Assembly (NCBI GenBank): GCA_015844335.1
Contig: JADLZL010006501.1
Location: 1 to 64,000 of the forward strand
Length of the DNA: 64,000 bases
Direction: 5' to 3'
DNA from: Chrysopogon serrulatus
Taxonomy: Eukaryota; Streptophyta; Magnoliopsida; Poales; Poaceae
Below, piece by piece: positions 35,313 through 46,736 of the stretch. Position numbers and translations under genes: made by a program. Position 1 is the first letter of the stretch. Each line of letters begins with the position of its first letter. The notes beneath the pieces were generated by a model. The model was not told the DNA's origin. It did no database searches and saw only the letters and a list, made by a program, of their open reading frames with translations.

Positions 35313-35500
35313 CCAGCAATGTATCGGCTAAAGGCGTCGCCGACCCGGGGCGGTATATCGCCCGGCTGTCGGTTCCGGGAGAAGGAACGCGAGGGCTAGG
35401 GCGAGGGCGAGGATTGGGCTGCAACGGGTTAAACAGTTTGGATTCTGTTTTGGATGGCTCTAGGTTGGAAGCAATGGTTTTCACATGCACGTTGGGTTGG
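35313..35500 (-). promoter_or_regulatory. GC-rich 5' leader/promoter of the double pseudoprotease gene
   Basis: CpG-rich sequence lies immediately upstream of the MAKQK start. An upstream ATG at 35490 opens a long frame through this segment that overlaps the first coding exon. If joined to exon 2 it meets an early stop, so it could act as an upstream frame but not as the main product. The transcription start was not determined. Confidence 0.35.
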
Positions 35501-35640
35501 ATTGATTTGGGGCTACGAGGCTAATTGGATTGGATCGGTTTGGTGGGAACGCCTCTCAATCTATGGATGGGGATCGAGTTACAACCAAGCCGCTTCGATC
35601 CCACGGCCGCGTCGCGACGAGGAAGAGCTGATGCGACCGC

Positions 35641-35874
35641 GATGGCGAGGCGGAGACCTGCTGCGGCAGCGACGGCGACCGGCAGGCGCGGGCCTCCTCC
35701 GGCTGTCCGTGAGCGCGGACGTCGCCGCAAGGCGGAGCGTGGCCACAGCCGCGCGCGATGGTGAGGCGGAGAGCTGCTGCGGCAGCGCGGCGACCGGCGG
35801 TCGCGAGCCTCCTCCGGCTGTCCGTGAGCACGGACGTAGCAGCAAGGCGGAGCGTGGCCGCAGCCGCAACGGCG
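35641..35874. repeat. Tandem duplication of a 117-bp GC-rich unit
   Basis: Two adjacent copies (35641-35757 and 35758-35874) begin GATGGCGAGGCGGAG and GATGGTGAGGCGGAG. They share CTCCTCCGGCTGTCCGTGAG and CAAGGCGGAGCGTGGCC. The surrounding 35525-36030 is GC-rich and lies just upstream of the minus-strand gene. It yields long low-complexity frames on both strands, which I do not treat as coding. Confidence 0.85.
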
Positions 35875-36367
35875 ACGAGCAGACGCCAGCCTCCGTCGGT
35901 GACGAGGACGAGGACGAGGGGAAGGCAGTGGAGGCTGCGAGGGCGAGGCCGAGGCCGCTACCACCAGTCGGGTCCCACAAGAGAGAGGCGGTTGCCATTT
36001 CACTGACAGTCGGGTCCCACAAGGACGCGTGGCCGCCCCATCTCCAAAATCATCAGAGACACGAAACCTTTCGGTCCTTGCTCGCATACAAACGCGTCCA
36101 AAGGAGCCGGTTGATTGGTGGTAGTAGGCCTAGAGAGAGAACTGGCTGTGGCTGTTATTCTTCGTTTTTTTAAGAAAAGATTTCCCCTGTTTCAGTGTTG
36201 GCTGGGGCCATTTTTTTAAAGTATGTTTAGTCAGTAATTTTTCTCCACAAATACATGTTATATTAATGTTTACTCATGCTAATTCGGAATCAATTTGTTT
36301 CATATTTTTAGCTTTGACTATAAATAGATTGTTATGAATTCGATTTTGGAAATATTAGTTGTTTATA

Positions 36368-36569
36368 GGGCACAACAGATCTGATTGGTTGGCTACTAAA
36401 ATTTGTCCTCTCAAAGATTTAGCAAGCCATGATTTTGGCTAGCGATTGGTTGGCTATCAAAATTTGCTAACTACTCATATTTGACTTGTCAAATCTTTAG
36501 TAACTTTTTTGTCTTAGATTTGGCTTGTCAAATCATTGGGCAAATTTTGGTTGCCAACCAATCAGGCCC
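36368..36569. mobile_element. hAT-like MITE relic
   Basis: Inverted ends contain CTGATTGGTTGGC with TAAAATTTG at the left, and CAAATTTTGGTTGCCAACC followed by AATCAGGCCC at the right. The left end is less well preserved (GGGCACAACAGAT). An internal second copy of GATTGGTTGGCTATCAAAATT lies at about 36443. TSD not resolved, so borders are approximate. Confidence 0.5.
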
Positions 36570-38745
36570 AACATGATGCATCCTTTGTATACGTTGCTCT
36601 CTTGCGTTGAGAGAGTTGTTGTGTCCAGCAACAGTTCCTCTATCTTTAATTCATCTAGAGTTGCACTAATCCATATGGTATTATGTATCTAATGCATAGA
36701 TCTAGTCATGGGAAAATCAACAATTTTATATAGATTTTAAACTGTTACCCAATTAGAATATAAAGATAAAGGAGAAAACTAATCTCTATATAGGATTCTA
36801 ATAGAAATTTCGTATATAGAATTCTATATAGGAATTTATATGGTCCTTAGTAGCATATCGGGGTCACAATTGAGCACGTTGTTGTGTCACATTCTCCCCT
36901 ATAATAGCATCAGGCTCCATGTTCAAAAACACTATCCACGTTGCCCCAAAATTACCCATCCGTTGGATCTTCCAATCAACGGCTATGAATGCTTAGAGCC
37001 AATTTCGTCTAGAACAACTTCTCGTTGCTCTCTATAACTTCGCTTGCTTCTCCTTTGAATCCAGAGAACAAAATATCTTTGGCTTCTCTCTACTCACGTT
37101 TGCTCGCTCCAACCTCGACGCTCTCCAATGGATCAACACCTTCGCCGCTGCCTCCCCCGCTACGTCCGCCCTCGCCCTCCTTCCCTACCCTTCTCCGTCT
37201 CCCTCCTCTCCTCTATGCCACCGCCACTTGAGATCACCTCAGCACCGACTTTTATAGACCTCCCAACATAAATTAATTGAGCAGAGACTATCTTATCCTA
37301 CCTTTTTATTTGCTCTTAATAAAAACTGACGAAACCAAAGAATGCTCTAACTATTATTAAATATCTTACCCTACTTTTTAATTTTATAATATTCCTTTTT
37401 ATTTTTTATAAGAATTTCAACTACACATGGCTACAAACATAACATTATCGATTAGTGAGTTTGGGAAGACAAATAAACATTTAGCAGCCAATATTCCTTC
37501 ATCCCCTACTTTTCACTTTTGATTGGTTGCCTCTTATTCAAAGATAAGGGGATTGTAGCCGTAGACAAATTACTGCTCACCTCCCAGGCTCCTAGCACCA
37601 AGGCCATGTTTGAGTCTTACCAAGCTTAGAGCACCTCTAAGGAACTCTTTATATCTTTTCTATTTTATAGGAATAGAAAATCGAGAGAAAAAAAACCCTC
37701 TAAGAGTCTTTTTAATTGGATATCTAAATATAGATATCCTCTATTTCTGAATTATCGCTAGCCAAAGATAGAGAGTGAGAATGACTCTTTAGACTATGCA
37801 CATGATATATAAAAGCTGCTGAAGAGTACGAAGATATAGAAAATAATTTTTACTTAAATGATTTTCTAAATAGTAATTTAGAGAGTAGATTTTAGTCATA
37901 ATGTGCATCCCCTCATATTGTTTTATGTAATGCTTTGCAGCTTTTCTATTTTTTAATGCAATTTGCAAGGTAGTTTATTTTGTAAGATCAAATTTCGATG
38001 TGGTCTCATTTGAATTTGTTCAAGTATAACCTGTCATGAACTATGATTGTGAAATCAATCTGATCGATGAGTGTTATAAAATTAAAATATTACCCATACC
38101 TCCATGTCACTTATTTGGCCAGGTTCTTAATGTCACATAAATTATAAATTAGATGGTACAACTGCTCTGTGTTGTGAAATCAGGCGATCTTTTTTCTGAT
38201 GAAATATGTTCAGGGTTTTACCATGTCCATTTGAACAGCAACTTCAATAGGAAGTCAGGTACCGATGAAAGGTAATCCATCCGCATGAATTGTTCGCCCT
38301 ATGTGACAATTGGATCAAAACACTTTGACCAGCTATCGTGCACCAATTTTCTTATACATGTTATATGGATCATTAGCAATTTCATATATCTAATTGTATT
38401 CATATATGCACCAATTTTCTTATACTTGTTTGTCATTTTAGTTCTGCTATATCAGTATTTTTTCTTTCTGATATGGTAGTATGGTCAGTGTCTAAGTATC
38501 CATTGATTAGATATTGGATTGTAATTAAATCAGATCTCTTTATCTCATTCTAGCTACAACTGCATCTTTTCTTTTTTTTTTTTTTTTCTGATAACAAACA
38601 TCCTGTTAGTGCTCTTGCTCACCACTCATCTTCATTTGTATAGCTATTTAGAATTATTGCTGTGTAGCTGTTATTAAGTGTCATTTGTAGAATTAAGTGT
38701 CATTTGTCATTTCAGTGACATATCTATGTTTCTTGCAGGAGTAAA
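36570..38745. other. AT-rich intergenic region
   Basis: No gene supported. A short leader-like pyrimidine-rich segment (37030-37230) carries a 47-codon frame from ATG 37128 with no motif. 37620-37900 resembles MITE ends (GAGCACCTCTAAGGAACTCTTT) but no clean partner was found. A T-run lies at 38573-38586. Confidence 0.4.
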
Positions 38746-38749
38746 GACC

Positions 38750-38910
38750 CACGCCCACGTGGTGGATGAGCAGGCTGAACTAGTTGACATTGATGGTGCA
38801 AACTGCAAAGGCTAGTACTGAGAAGCAAATTCGAATTCCCTGGAAAGAGGATGAGGACGTGCTTGATGAGCTCTTAGATAGAACACTCAACGGACTCGAA
38901 ATTTGCTAGC
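38750..38910 (+). pseudogene. Short coding-like relic (possible transposon ORF1 fragment)
   Basis: After an acceptor-like TTTCTTGCAG the sequence reads VKTHAHVVDEQAELVDIDG then ANCKG and a stop. A second frame follows with EKQIRIPWKEDEDVLDELL and a stop at about 38907-38909. The second piece faintly recalls SANT/Myb-like ORF1 proteins of PIF/Harbinger transposons, which often have a D-G-A-N-C segment before a W-T-x-E-E-D motif. No flanking TIRs were identified. This is a weak call. Confidence 0.25.
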
Positions 38911-40014
38911 TGCTATCTAGAAATTCAATCCTATCTGTTAGTGAATAGAGCTTTTCTAGCTGTTATCTGAATGTGGACCTGTGTTTGCTAGCTGTTATCT
39001 GAATGTTTCAGTACTGTTTAGTGTCAGTTTAAGTTTCCTATTGTGCTGTGAACTCAGAATTGGATGGATGCTGGTGATCGTGAACTTTTGTTCAGTTAAC
39101 TTTGAATTGGATGGATGGTGGTGGTCGTGAGCTTTGCCATGAAGTGTCCAGCATGGTCTCTTTGAAACATGCTTGTTAGACTGCAATTATCGGAATGCAG
39201 ACTTTTGTTCAGCAACTTTTGTTCAGTTATCTAAATGCAGACTGCATTTTTTTAGGTGATCTGATGTTTCAGTTACCGTAGTTTCACTTGGAACTACATA
39301 TAACATAAGTATTGTATTGATGGTTTATAAAAAATATAATAAATTTGTTGCTTTTATTTATCCTTGATATATTTTCTATCAAATAGACATACAATGGTAT
39401 ACAAAAATTATTTATAGTTGATTATAGCTACATGCAAAACATTAAACGTCTTATAGACAAACTATCGTCTGTGGCTTGTATGATCTGTCTTTATACTTAT
39501 CTGTATAATAGATTTGAGGTGCTAAGAGATAGATTTGGGTGCTAAGAGACAGACTACCGTCTGTGGGTTATACATGCCCTAAGTATTTTAATATTTTTCT
39601 TCATTCATCCAACATTTTTTCTTAAATCATTTCTCAAGTCTCCGCAGGGAATTCACCTAGTTTAGACAATACTAAATACTTCAAAGGACTAAATATCTGA
39701 TTATATTGTTGAGGGGTTATATAAATATAGGAGTAATAACTAAATAGTTTATATAGGAGGTGAATTATTTTCTTTATAAAAATTACATTGCCAATTTGCC
39801 ATGTCATTTCATTGTCCATATGTAATGCCAGTAAAGAGTAAATAAATAAAACCGCAAAATACTGGTAGATCGGAATCGGAGCAAAGTAGACTATTCCAAG
39901 GCAAGGCAAAAAGGGTACATTGGCAATCCGCGAGGTAGGGCGGGGGCGCAGCGCCGCATCCGCACCTCCGCATCGGCATCTACGGAACTGGAGCATCGTC
40001 GCCACCTACTGCTC

Positions 40015-40245
40015 CTCCTTCCTCGCCGACGTGCCCCACAAGAAGGCCGTCCCCTTCACGCACTCGCCCCAACGTCAACTCCAAGATCCTCTCCAACGCC
40101 ACAGCTGCGGCATCCAAGGCCGGCTCCGACGACGCCCGGGCGGCCGCCGCCTACAGCACCGCCGCATCCCGCAAGGACCCCGAGAACTGGGAGGCCAGCT
40201 TCGTCAAGATCGACCAGACCACGCTCTTCGGGCTCATCTTGGTAA
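40015..40245 (+). pseudogene. SKP1-like pseudogene fragment
   Basis: From 40071 an open frame without ATG reads NVNSKIL, then an Ala-rich loop (AGSDDARAAAAYSTAAS), then ENWEASFVKIDQTTLFGLIL. This matches the middle of plant SKP1 proteins, SCF ubiquitin-ligase adaptors: ..LPNVNSKIL.., an acidic/alanine loop, ..FDAEFVKVDQATLFDLILAAN... Upstream in another frame VPHKKAVPF corresponds to the DKAIPLPN region, so a frameshift separates them. The C-terminal F-box-binding helices after LIL are missing, and the frame ends at a TGA near 40274. It is intronless and probably a dead gene or retrocopy. Confidence 0.62.
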
Positions 40246-40279
40246 AGGCTCTCTGTGCTAGAAGCTTGTTATGATGAGA

Positions 40280-42123
40280 AAATCGGTGTTGAATTGACCT
40301 GCGAAAGGGCGTCGGCATCAACTAGGATTTGGACTTAAAGTCTAGTTTGCAAACTGATTTGAGAAGTTAGATTATATTCTAAACTGATCAGGAAAGTTTA
40401 GTTGCTCAAGTTTCTGTGGCTCATAAGTTTGAGTGAGTCTATTAGGGGATTGTCAAGGTTGTGTGCCCAATAAGAGAGGTGGTTGAACCTTTTAGATAGA
40501 AGAGGCCGGTAATGCACAAAAGCTGCAAATATATTAGCTACTGTGGAAGTATGGATGTATAGCACTTGCTTCCAAACACCAATACTTTAGTTTTGACCGT
40601 GACTGATATACAACACATTTGCTCTTCAAATCATGGGTGGTTCTCTGCATATAGCAGCACCTATACTATATAATAGATGCTGTCATGAATGCAACTTGTA
40701 GTGCCTTTGTTCGTTATTAAGGCCTTTAGCTTGTACCCACATATGCCCTTTCTATGTCTTAATCTCCATTGTCTGTACTTCTTTTATATATAATTGAATA
40801 CCATGGTACCACAATCTATACACTATTAAGGCTAACAAATTTATGAACCCTATTATTTTTTCCTAGTATTTTTATGTAGCTGGTAGATGCGAAACTTTTA
40901 GCAGACAAAGGAAATTGATTGTAGGGATATAGCTTTACTCCTGATGAGCAAGATACATGGATATGTTTAGAATAAGAGAAGATATGTCATGCCTTATTCT
41001 TCCCCCACCCCCCCTAAGGGCAGGAACGCCTTGATTTCTTTGCCCAAGAGCAAAGAAATCACAAAATCTCCAGTTATCCCAAAGTGTCAAAACAGAGAAC
41101 TGTGAAAGGAAACTAAACAGTGAAGCACCAAAGCGGCAGCTACCCAGAGCTGCTTTTCCCACATACGAAGCCGAGGTTCAGCCTTAACATGGAGCAAGCA
41201 CTAAAGCTACTAAAAACGCTAGGAGGTTACAACCCTATCAACTCCACTGGAAGAAGCAACATCACCAGGATAACTAATTTTGTTGACTTCCCCACTACGG
41301 GCAAACACACCTTCCTGTTCATCGGACTGCTTCAACGTAGTGGTCCATCCCAGCATTGTCCGTTGAGGCTTCTTCAGGATATATGGCTTCAGTGCCATAG
41401 TCCAGCTGCTCCCTGTCTGCCTCCTGTAATTCTGCCCAAAATGTTATAAAAGACGCAGCTGAGCAAATGATCTCAGTAGGAGGCCTAACAAATTTTCTTT
41501 CAAAACAAACACCATTTCTCACATGCATTCCAGCTAGGTTAACCATGTGAAATTCCCCCCGTTTCAAATTTATGCTTTTAATGCCTAATTTTAAATTTTA
41601 AAAGGTCGGTAAGATCTATTTTCTATAGCCTACAAATTTGAACATGTTCTTTTTGTTTTATTATGATATAAAGGGTTGATATGTTTGATGTTTTTGACTT
41701 AGTTTGACATGTGCCTGTCAACTATTCATCTCAATGAACTGTATCAGCATTGACCACTAGCATTGAAACAGGGAACTTTCCAAGAATATCTTTCAAGGAA
41801 CAATCCCATTTGATCTAGGTAGCTTTTCAAGGAACAATCCCATGTGATCTTGGTAGCTTGAAGAGTCTAAATGTCTAATAACTTTGGGTACAAGGACAGA
41901 CATTTTGGGGACAATTCGTCCTTCCCTTGGAAAGTTGAATTCCTTGTATTCTTGTAAATTTATTTTGAAATGCTGTTTACATAGCGTAAAATAGTTGTCA
42001 TAAACTAAACATGGATTTGATACTAGTTCTGTTGAAGATGAACATTCACTCTTTTTAAATTGTGTTGGGAATAAGGACTCTGCTGTTCACAATTAGGGGT
42101 AGTAGCATGTATGTTGAGCTTTA
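40280..42123. other. Intergenic region, possible old retroelement tail
   Basis: No gene supported. Minus-strand frames at 41567-41319 and 41162-40935 are motif-free. Phrases near 41150-41260 resemble the untranslated tail of LINEs read backwards, but nothing decisive was seen. A short direct repeat, AAGGAACAATCCCAT.TGATCT, occurs at about 41796 and 41829. Confidence 0.35.
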
Positions 42124-42128
42124 GAAGT

Positions 42129-42447
42129 TGTGGGGGTATAACCCCCGGTACCCTCAAGATGGTACATGGGCCACGCCATCGTGGACCGGCCCATGAGTTA
42201 TATCATTGTAATCTAAATTAGTACCACCTCGGATACTTTACTTGTAATCCGCCCCTCCGGACTATATAAGGAGGGACGGGGGTACCCCCCCATAATCAAC
42301 TTCGAATACGGTATAGAACACGGGATGTACGGTATTACGTCACACCGACGGCCGGAACCTGTATAAATCTGTGTCTCGTGCTTGTGTTTGGGTTACCATC
42401 TCGTTCTTGATCTCGCGCACACCCCACCACCATCATCTCATCTACTA
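42129..42447 (+). repeat. 5' LTR (3' tail deleted)
   Basis: Matches 45145-45466, including the GGGGGTACCCCC palindrome and the promoter-like GGACTATATAAGGAGGGA (TATATAA near 42264). The 45-bp tail present in the right LTR is missing. Confidence 0.9.
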
Positions 42448-45144
42448 GTAGTGGCGCGCTAGGTAGGGGTGTGCTCTTGATCCGTGTTGAACAAGATGGC
42501 GAGATCCGATCTTGGAGTCTCCTCGTTGTATTCGGGGTCATATTTCTCGTTGGCCCTCGTTGACAACTCACCACATCCAATCGGCAAGCAATCAAGAACG
42601 CTGGCCACTATCCAATCTCCAACTTTGAGTCAAACTCAGAGCACCCGCAGTTGCCACCGCCCCTCGGATCGGCGTCGTCGTTATTCTACTCGGGATGTGG
42701 CTTGATGTTTGTCGGCGTGCATCTAACGCCGAACACGCTGGGCTGGCATATCTTACTCCGATCCGATCGGCAACGACCAAATCATGTGTGCAGGCATGCT
42801 TGTGCGTGTGTGCATGAGCATGACATCAATCACGCACGGGATTGATCCCATGCCCACACCTCCAATTACGCCGCCGGCGGGATGGATCTCAGCACCATCG
42901 TCTCACTGTGGTTCGTGCCACCGACTTCGTCGATCGGCGCCGCCATGCGGCAACTACACCGTCAGCATGCCTCACCATGACACTCGCTGCTGACCCGACG
43001 TACTGCCACCACGCCCGAGGCTACGGAATACGTGAAGACTCCCCGACCGGCAAAAATCAATCAACCACCACGACATCGGCACCATGCAGCATCGCGCGGT
43101 TTCATCGCCGGTCTACAGGAATTACGCCAACCACCAAGCAGGCAAGATCCAATCTACAAAGCCATGCAACATATAGAAGTACAGATACGCATGCACTCAC
43201 GCCGATTTATCTCCGATCGACTTGCCGATTAATTTCTCCACCCGGTCATCTACTATTCCGATTGATACGCCGATTACTCCGTTCGGACGTCAACCTCTCC
43301 GCTTCGGCCGCTAATTTCTCCACTCGATAAGTTGACCTCATCGCTCGGCCGCCGATTTTTTCCAACCGATCGCCGATTTCTCCAGTTCGTTGGATGCTTC
43401 TGCTCTCACCCACGGCGACGATTCGTCTCTCCTAACAAGCTAAGTCATATTTTTTTATATTTTTTATAAATATTCTTCGATCTATATATATCTCCATATA
43501 TTTCTCCAAATTTGTTTTTCTCCATATCAATGTATACACACAATAATTTTTTATCCGCCGACCGGCCGCCCTACTACGCTTTTACTCGAGTTATTACACG
43601 TGCATGCAGCTCCGCGCTCTACGTTTTTAATCGGCAACGGTTCCTTAGCGACTCTTGTGCACCTGGCATTACCACGAGGCATTTCCTCCGCGCTATGGGG
43701 TATGAGATAGCGGGGGCGGGTAACAAGATACAAAGCTTCTGTTGGAGGGCACTACTCATATTTTCACCATTCGGGTTGCCGACCGGCCACGTTTCGATTT
43801 GCGTTATCCGAGGCGGCCTTTCTGGCTTAATCCCGAAGACGTGCATGCAGCTCCGCGCTGCGTTAAGGGCCGGTCGGGCGGTGGCTCTCCGGCGGCGCGC
43901 TGTATCCCCACGCTGCGTGCATACAGCTTCCACGCTAAGCGCTATGGGCTACGGACTAGTCGGACTGGTTACAATGCGATTTGGTCGTGCTCCACTCATA
44001 TCAATAGTTTTTTCGCCGAAAATGAATATAACATCGCCAATATCACCAATGTTGATTGCCAAATTTTATATTGATTTTTACATCATGTACTACCGATTCT
44101 CCATATTTATTTGGTTCGATCATCGAGCTTATTCTCTACGCTCGGGGACTGGATCAGTCTAGAAGGTCATCGGGATTATCGCCAACCGGTGGTTGCGCCA
44201 CTGGCGCTTCGGATTTTATCGCCGACCGGTTGCTCCAACCACTCGGCGCTCATCGCCATCGCTATTCATCTTCGCTCGATGCTCATCACCGATCGATCAT
44301 ATTCGTCGTTTCGTCTCCATCGGTGCTCATCGCCCGACGCCGCTCGGCGCTTTGCCACTCAACGTTTATCTCCGCTCGGCGCTCATCGCCGATCACCGCT
44401 CGCCATATGTCGTCGCTCGGTGCTCATCGCCCGGCTACTCGCCGCTTGTCTACGCTCGGTGCTATTGCTACTTTCGCCCGCTTGTCTCGGCTCGGTGTCG
44501 CACTCGCCGCTCACCGCTTGTCTCGCTTCGGTGCTTGCCGACCACCGCCGCCGCTTGCCTGCGCTGCTGCGCTACTCGCATTTAAATCATTCGTCGTCAC
44601 TTTCGCCATTGTTCGGACTCTTCGTGCAAGCTACGCTAGTGTGTTATCAGGTTACTCAATGTTGTTCGGTTCATTGATCCTGGGGCACATGGGGGCCTTT
44701 TGGCTAAGCGGACCGACCGTTTGATCGCTGGATATTGGAAGTCTTCTACTCTTTGATCGCTACAAGATGCTTCACTATCTTCCAGCAGGCTCGGGACTGG
44801 GGGTGTACACGTCACCTTATGGTGACTTGGACGGGTGTACACGTTCGACATGAAGAAATCTCAAATTTAATTTTGAGCCCCTTGCATCCTTCTTTGCAAG
44901 CCTTATTCGAATAAGCCCGAGGTCACCCGACCGGTTCACGCTTGGACTCGCCCGACCCGACCAGCTTGCTCGAGCTTCATCGCCGGCCGTGCATATGACT
45001 TCATCGCCGACCAGCGCGCCCGGACTCCATTGCCGATCAGTCAAACGGTCGGATCCTTCGCTCCAACTGTTCAGCTTCGGTTTAGCAACTTCGGATCGAT
45101 TCAAGACGGCGTTTCGAAGGATACAAGGCGCTCGGGGACTAGGC

Positions 45145-45511
45145 TGTGGGGGTATAACCCCCCGGTACCCTCAAGATGGTACATGGGCCACGCCATCGGA
45201 CCGGCCCATGAGTTATGACGATCATTGTAATCTAAATTAGTACCACCTCGGATACTTTTATTTGTAATCCTGCCCCTCCGGACTATATAAGGAGGGAGGG
45301 GGGGTACCCCCATAATCAACTCGAATACAATTATAGAACACGGGATGTACGGTATTACGTCACACCGACGGCCGGAACCTGTATAAATCTGTGTCTACGT
45401 GCTTGTGTTTGGGTTACCATCTCGTTCTTGATCTCGCGCACCCCACCACCATCATCTCATCTACTACCTTGGGTAACCCCTTGGTAGGCTGCCGACCAGA
45501 TATCGTCGACA
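45145..45511 (+). repeat. 3' LTR (complete)
   Basis: A full 367-bp LTR with TG..CA ends, followed by the GAAGT duplication. Its TATATAAGG box near 45284 points rightward to the gene starting at 45771 and could provide an outward promoter. Confidence 0.9.
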
Positions 45512-45770
45512 GAAGTGTTATTAGTAAATCATTTATAAAAGTGATATTTATCCAGAGTCTTGTATAAATCCTTGCTGCATCTACTGCTCTCTAGTATTGT
45601 TTTGCTTCTGTGCATTTTATCATGTTGTATTCTAATGTTTAGTAATTTTTTTAGTTTCCGCTAGATTGAAGCAAGCGAACGGGAGGGAGGAGAGAACCAA
45701 GCGTGGCTGCTAAAGCTGTACTGTTCACAACTCCAATCCCTGTGCTTCACACCTGCGCTGGCTTGGCGCT

Positions 45771-46736
45771 ATGGGTCTGGTGAGTATTATCACCATTATT
45801 TCTAAGTTCTATCTTAACTGTGCCACATATATTACTGCATCCAATAGCCTCCATAATTCTATTTAGTATTTCACCTCATCATCACTAGGCATTTAGTATG
45901 GTATCTACAAAACACGTTTTTTTTTTTTTTTTTTTTTTGCTAATATGCTATTTTTCCTAAATCATTTAGGAGGAGATTTATCCGCTGATCTGTAAAAGCG
46001 TTGTGCGGTTGTTTGTTGATGGAGATGCCAGTTGTGGAACCATTATTGCATGTAAGGCTCAATCAGCATACGTGATAGCTGATGTGGGTGATTATAGGCC
46101 AGGCAGCAAAGTTGAAGTGGAATTTAATGATGGTAAAACAGCCCAAAAACATATTCAATGCTATCCCCAGGATGGCCTACTTGGAATTAGATGTCAACTT
46201 GTTCAACGTGCTTTTAATCAAGATATGGTGAAAAAGGTTGATCTTTGTGAGGATGATGCTGATCTTTGTGAGGAGGTGTACGTGTATGATCGAATTGCAG
46301 GAACAATTACAGAAGGACATGCGATGTGAGTTTTTTTTTTTTTTCTCTTAATCTTTATGTCACTTATTACTTTTCTTGTCATTTGCTCTTTGTATGATAA
46401 TGAAATATTTTTAATTCATAATTAGGAAAATTGATGCACAGCACTACAATCTTACAAATATTGCGACTTTGAACTCTGAATATGGATCACCGGTTGTTAA
46501 GAAGGATGGGAGGCTGATTGGAATGTGTTCTTCATTTGAACATCATTTGAGTGCTAGAAACGTGGTCTCAATAGCAGAATCAATTGAAAGAAGCCATAAT
46601 CGGATATTCACGGTAATATACTTCATCAAACTTGGATAAACAATTTTGAGTAAATTAATGTTGCTAACATTTATATTTTTCGATTCTTTTGCAGACTGTG
46701 ACAGATACTATGAAGTATCTAGACATGATCATTTGA
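45771..46736 (+). CDS. Trypsin-fold pseudoprotease, single domain
   Basis: Four coding exons: 45771-45779, 45970-46325, 46426-46612, 46695-46736, giving 197 aa. Phases match at each junction (CTG|GTGAGT, GCGAT|GTGAGT, ACG|GTAATA). The fold follows the neighbouring family. VVRLFVDGDASCGTIIACK matches the first strands, YVIADVGDY stands where the His loop is expected and LLGIRC at the Asp strand. SEYGSPVVKKDGRLIGM replaces the GGCSGGPLIYDGKAIGV loop of the 19788 gene, with Tyr at the Ser position. All three catalytic positions are thus lost. It has an acidic insert (LCEDDADLCEE) before the last strands. The stop is 13 bp before a likely 3'-UTR donor (AAAATG|GTAAAT). The first coding exon is only MGL, so the start is the least certain part. 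An LTR retrotransposon ends 260 bp upstream. Confidence 0.7.

Larger units (their letters stand above)
42129..45511 (+). mobile_element. Non-autonomous LTR retrotransposon with damaged 5' LTR
   Basis: Two direct repeats starting TGTGGGGGTATAACCCCC lie at 42129-42447 and 45145-45511. A 5-bp duplication GAAGT occurs at 42124-42128 and 45512-45516. The right LTR ends ..TCGTCGACA. The left LTR lacks the last 45 bp of the right one and jumps directly to internal sequence TGGCGCGCTAGGTAGGGG (42452-42469), a primer-binding-site-like start common in grass Tat-type elements. A purine-rich CTCGGGGACTAGGC precedes the right LTR. The 2.7-kb interior encodes no gag, protease, RT or integrase. It contains degenerate repeats (GCTCGGTGCTCATCGCC-like, 44220-44560) and a repeated CGTGCATGCAGCTCCGCGCT (about 43600 and 43840). 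Confidence 0.88.

Noticed and set aside
35062..35490. 142-codon minus-strand frame overlapping the first coding exon
   Set aside because: It runs across the GTACGT donor. If spliced to exon 2 in that frame it meets a stop at once, whereas the MAKQK frame continues through all 14 exons.
35454..36173. 239-codon plus-strand frame upstream of the double pseudoprotease
   Set aside because: It is mostly the 117-bp tandem duplication in GC-rich DNA. Equally long frames exist on the other strand and no domain is seen.
40935..41567. Possible LINE 3' tail on the minus strand
   Set aside because: Some phrases resemble LINE untranslated tails, but there is no zf-RVT or RT motif, no clear poly-A tract and no target duplication.
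43512..44724. Frames of 188-222 codons in the 42.1-45.5-kb LTR element
   Set aside because: No gag, protease, RT or integrase motif. They arise from stop-poor degenerate GCTCGGTGCTCATCGCC-like repeats.
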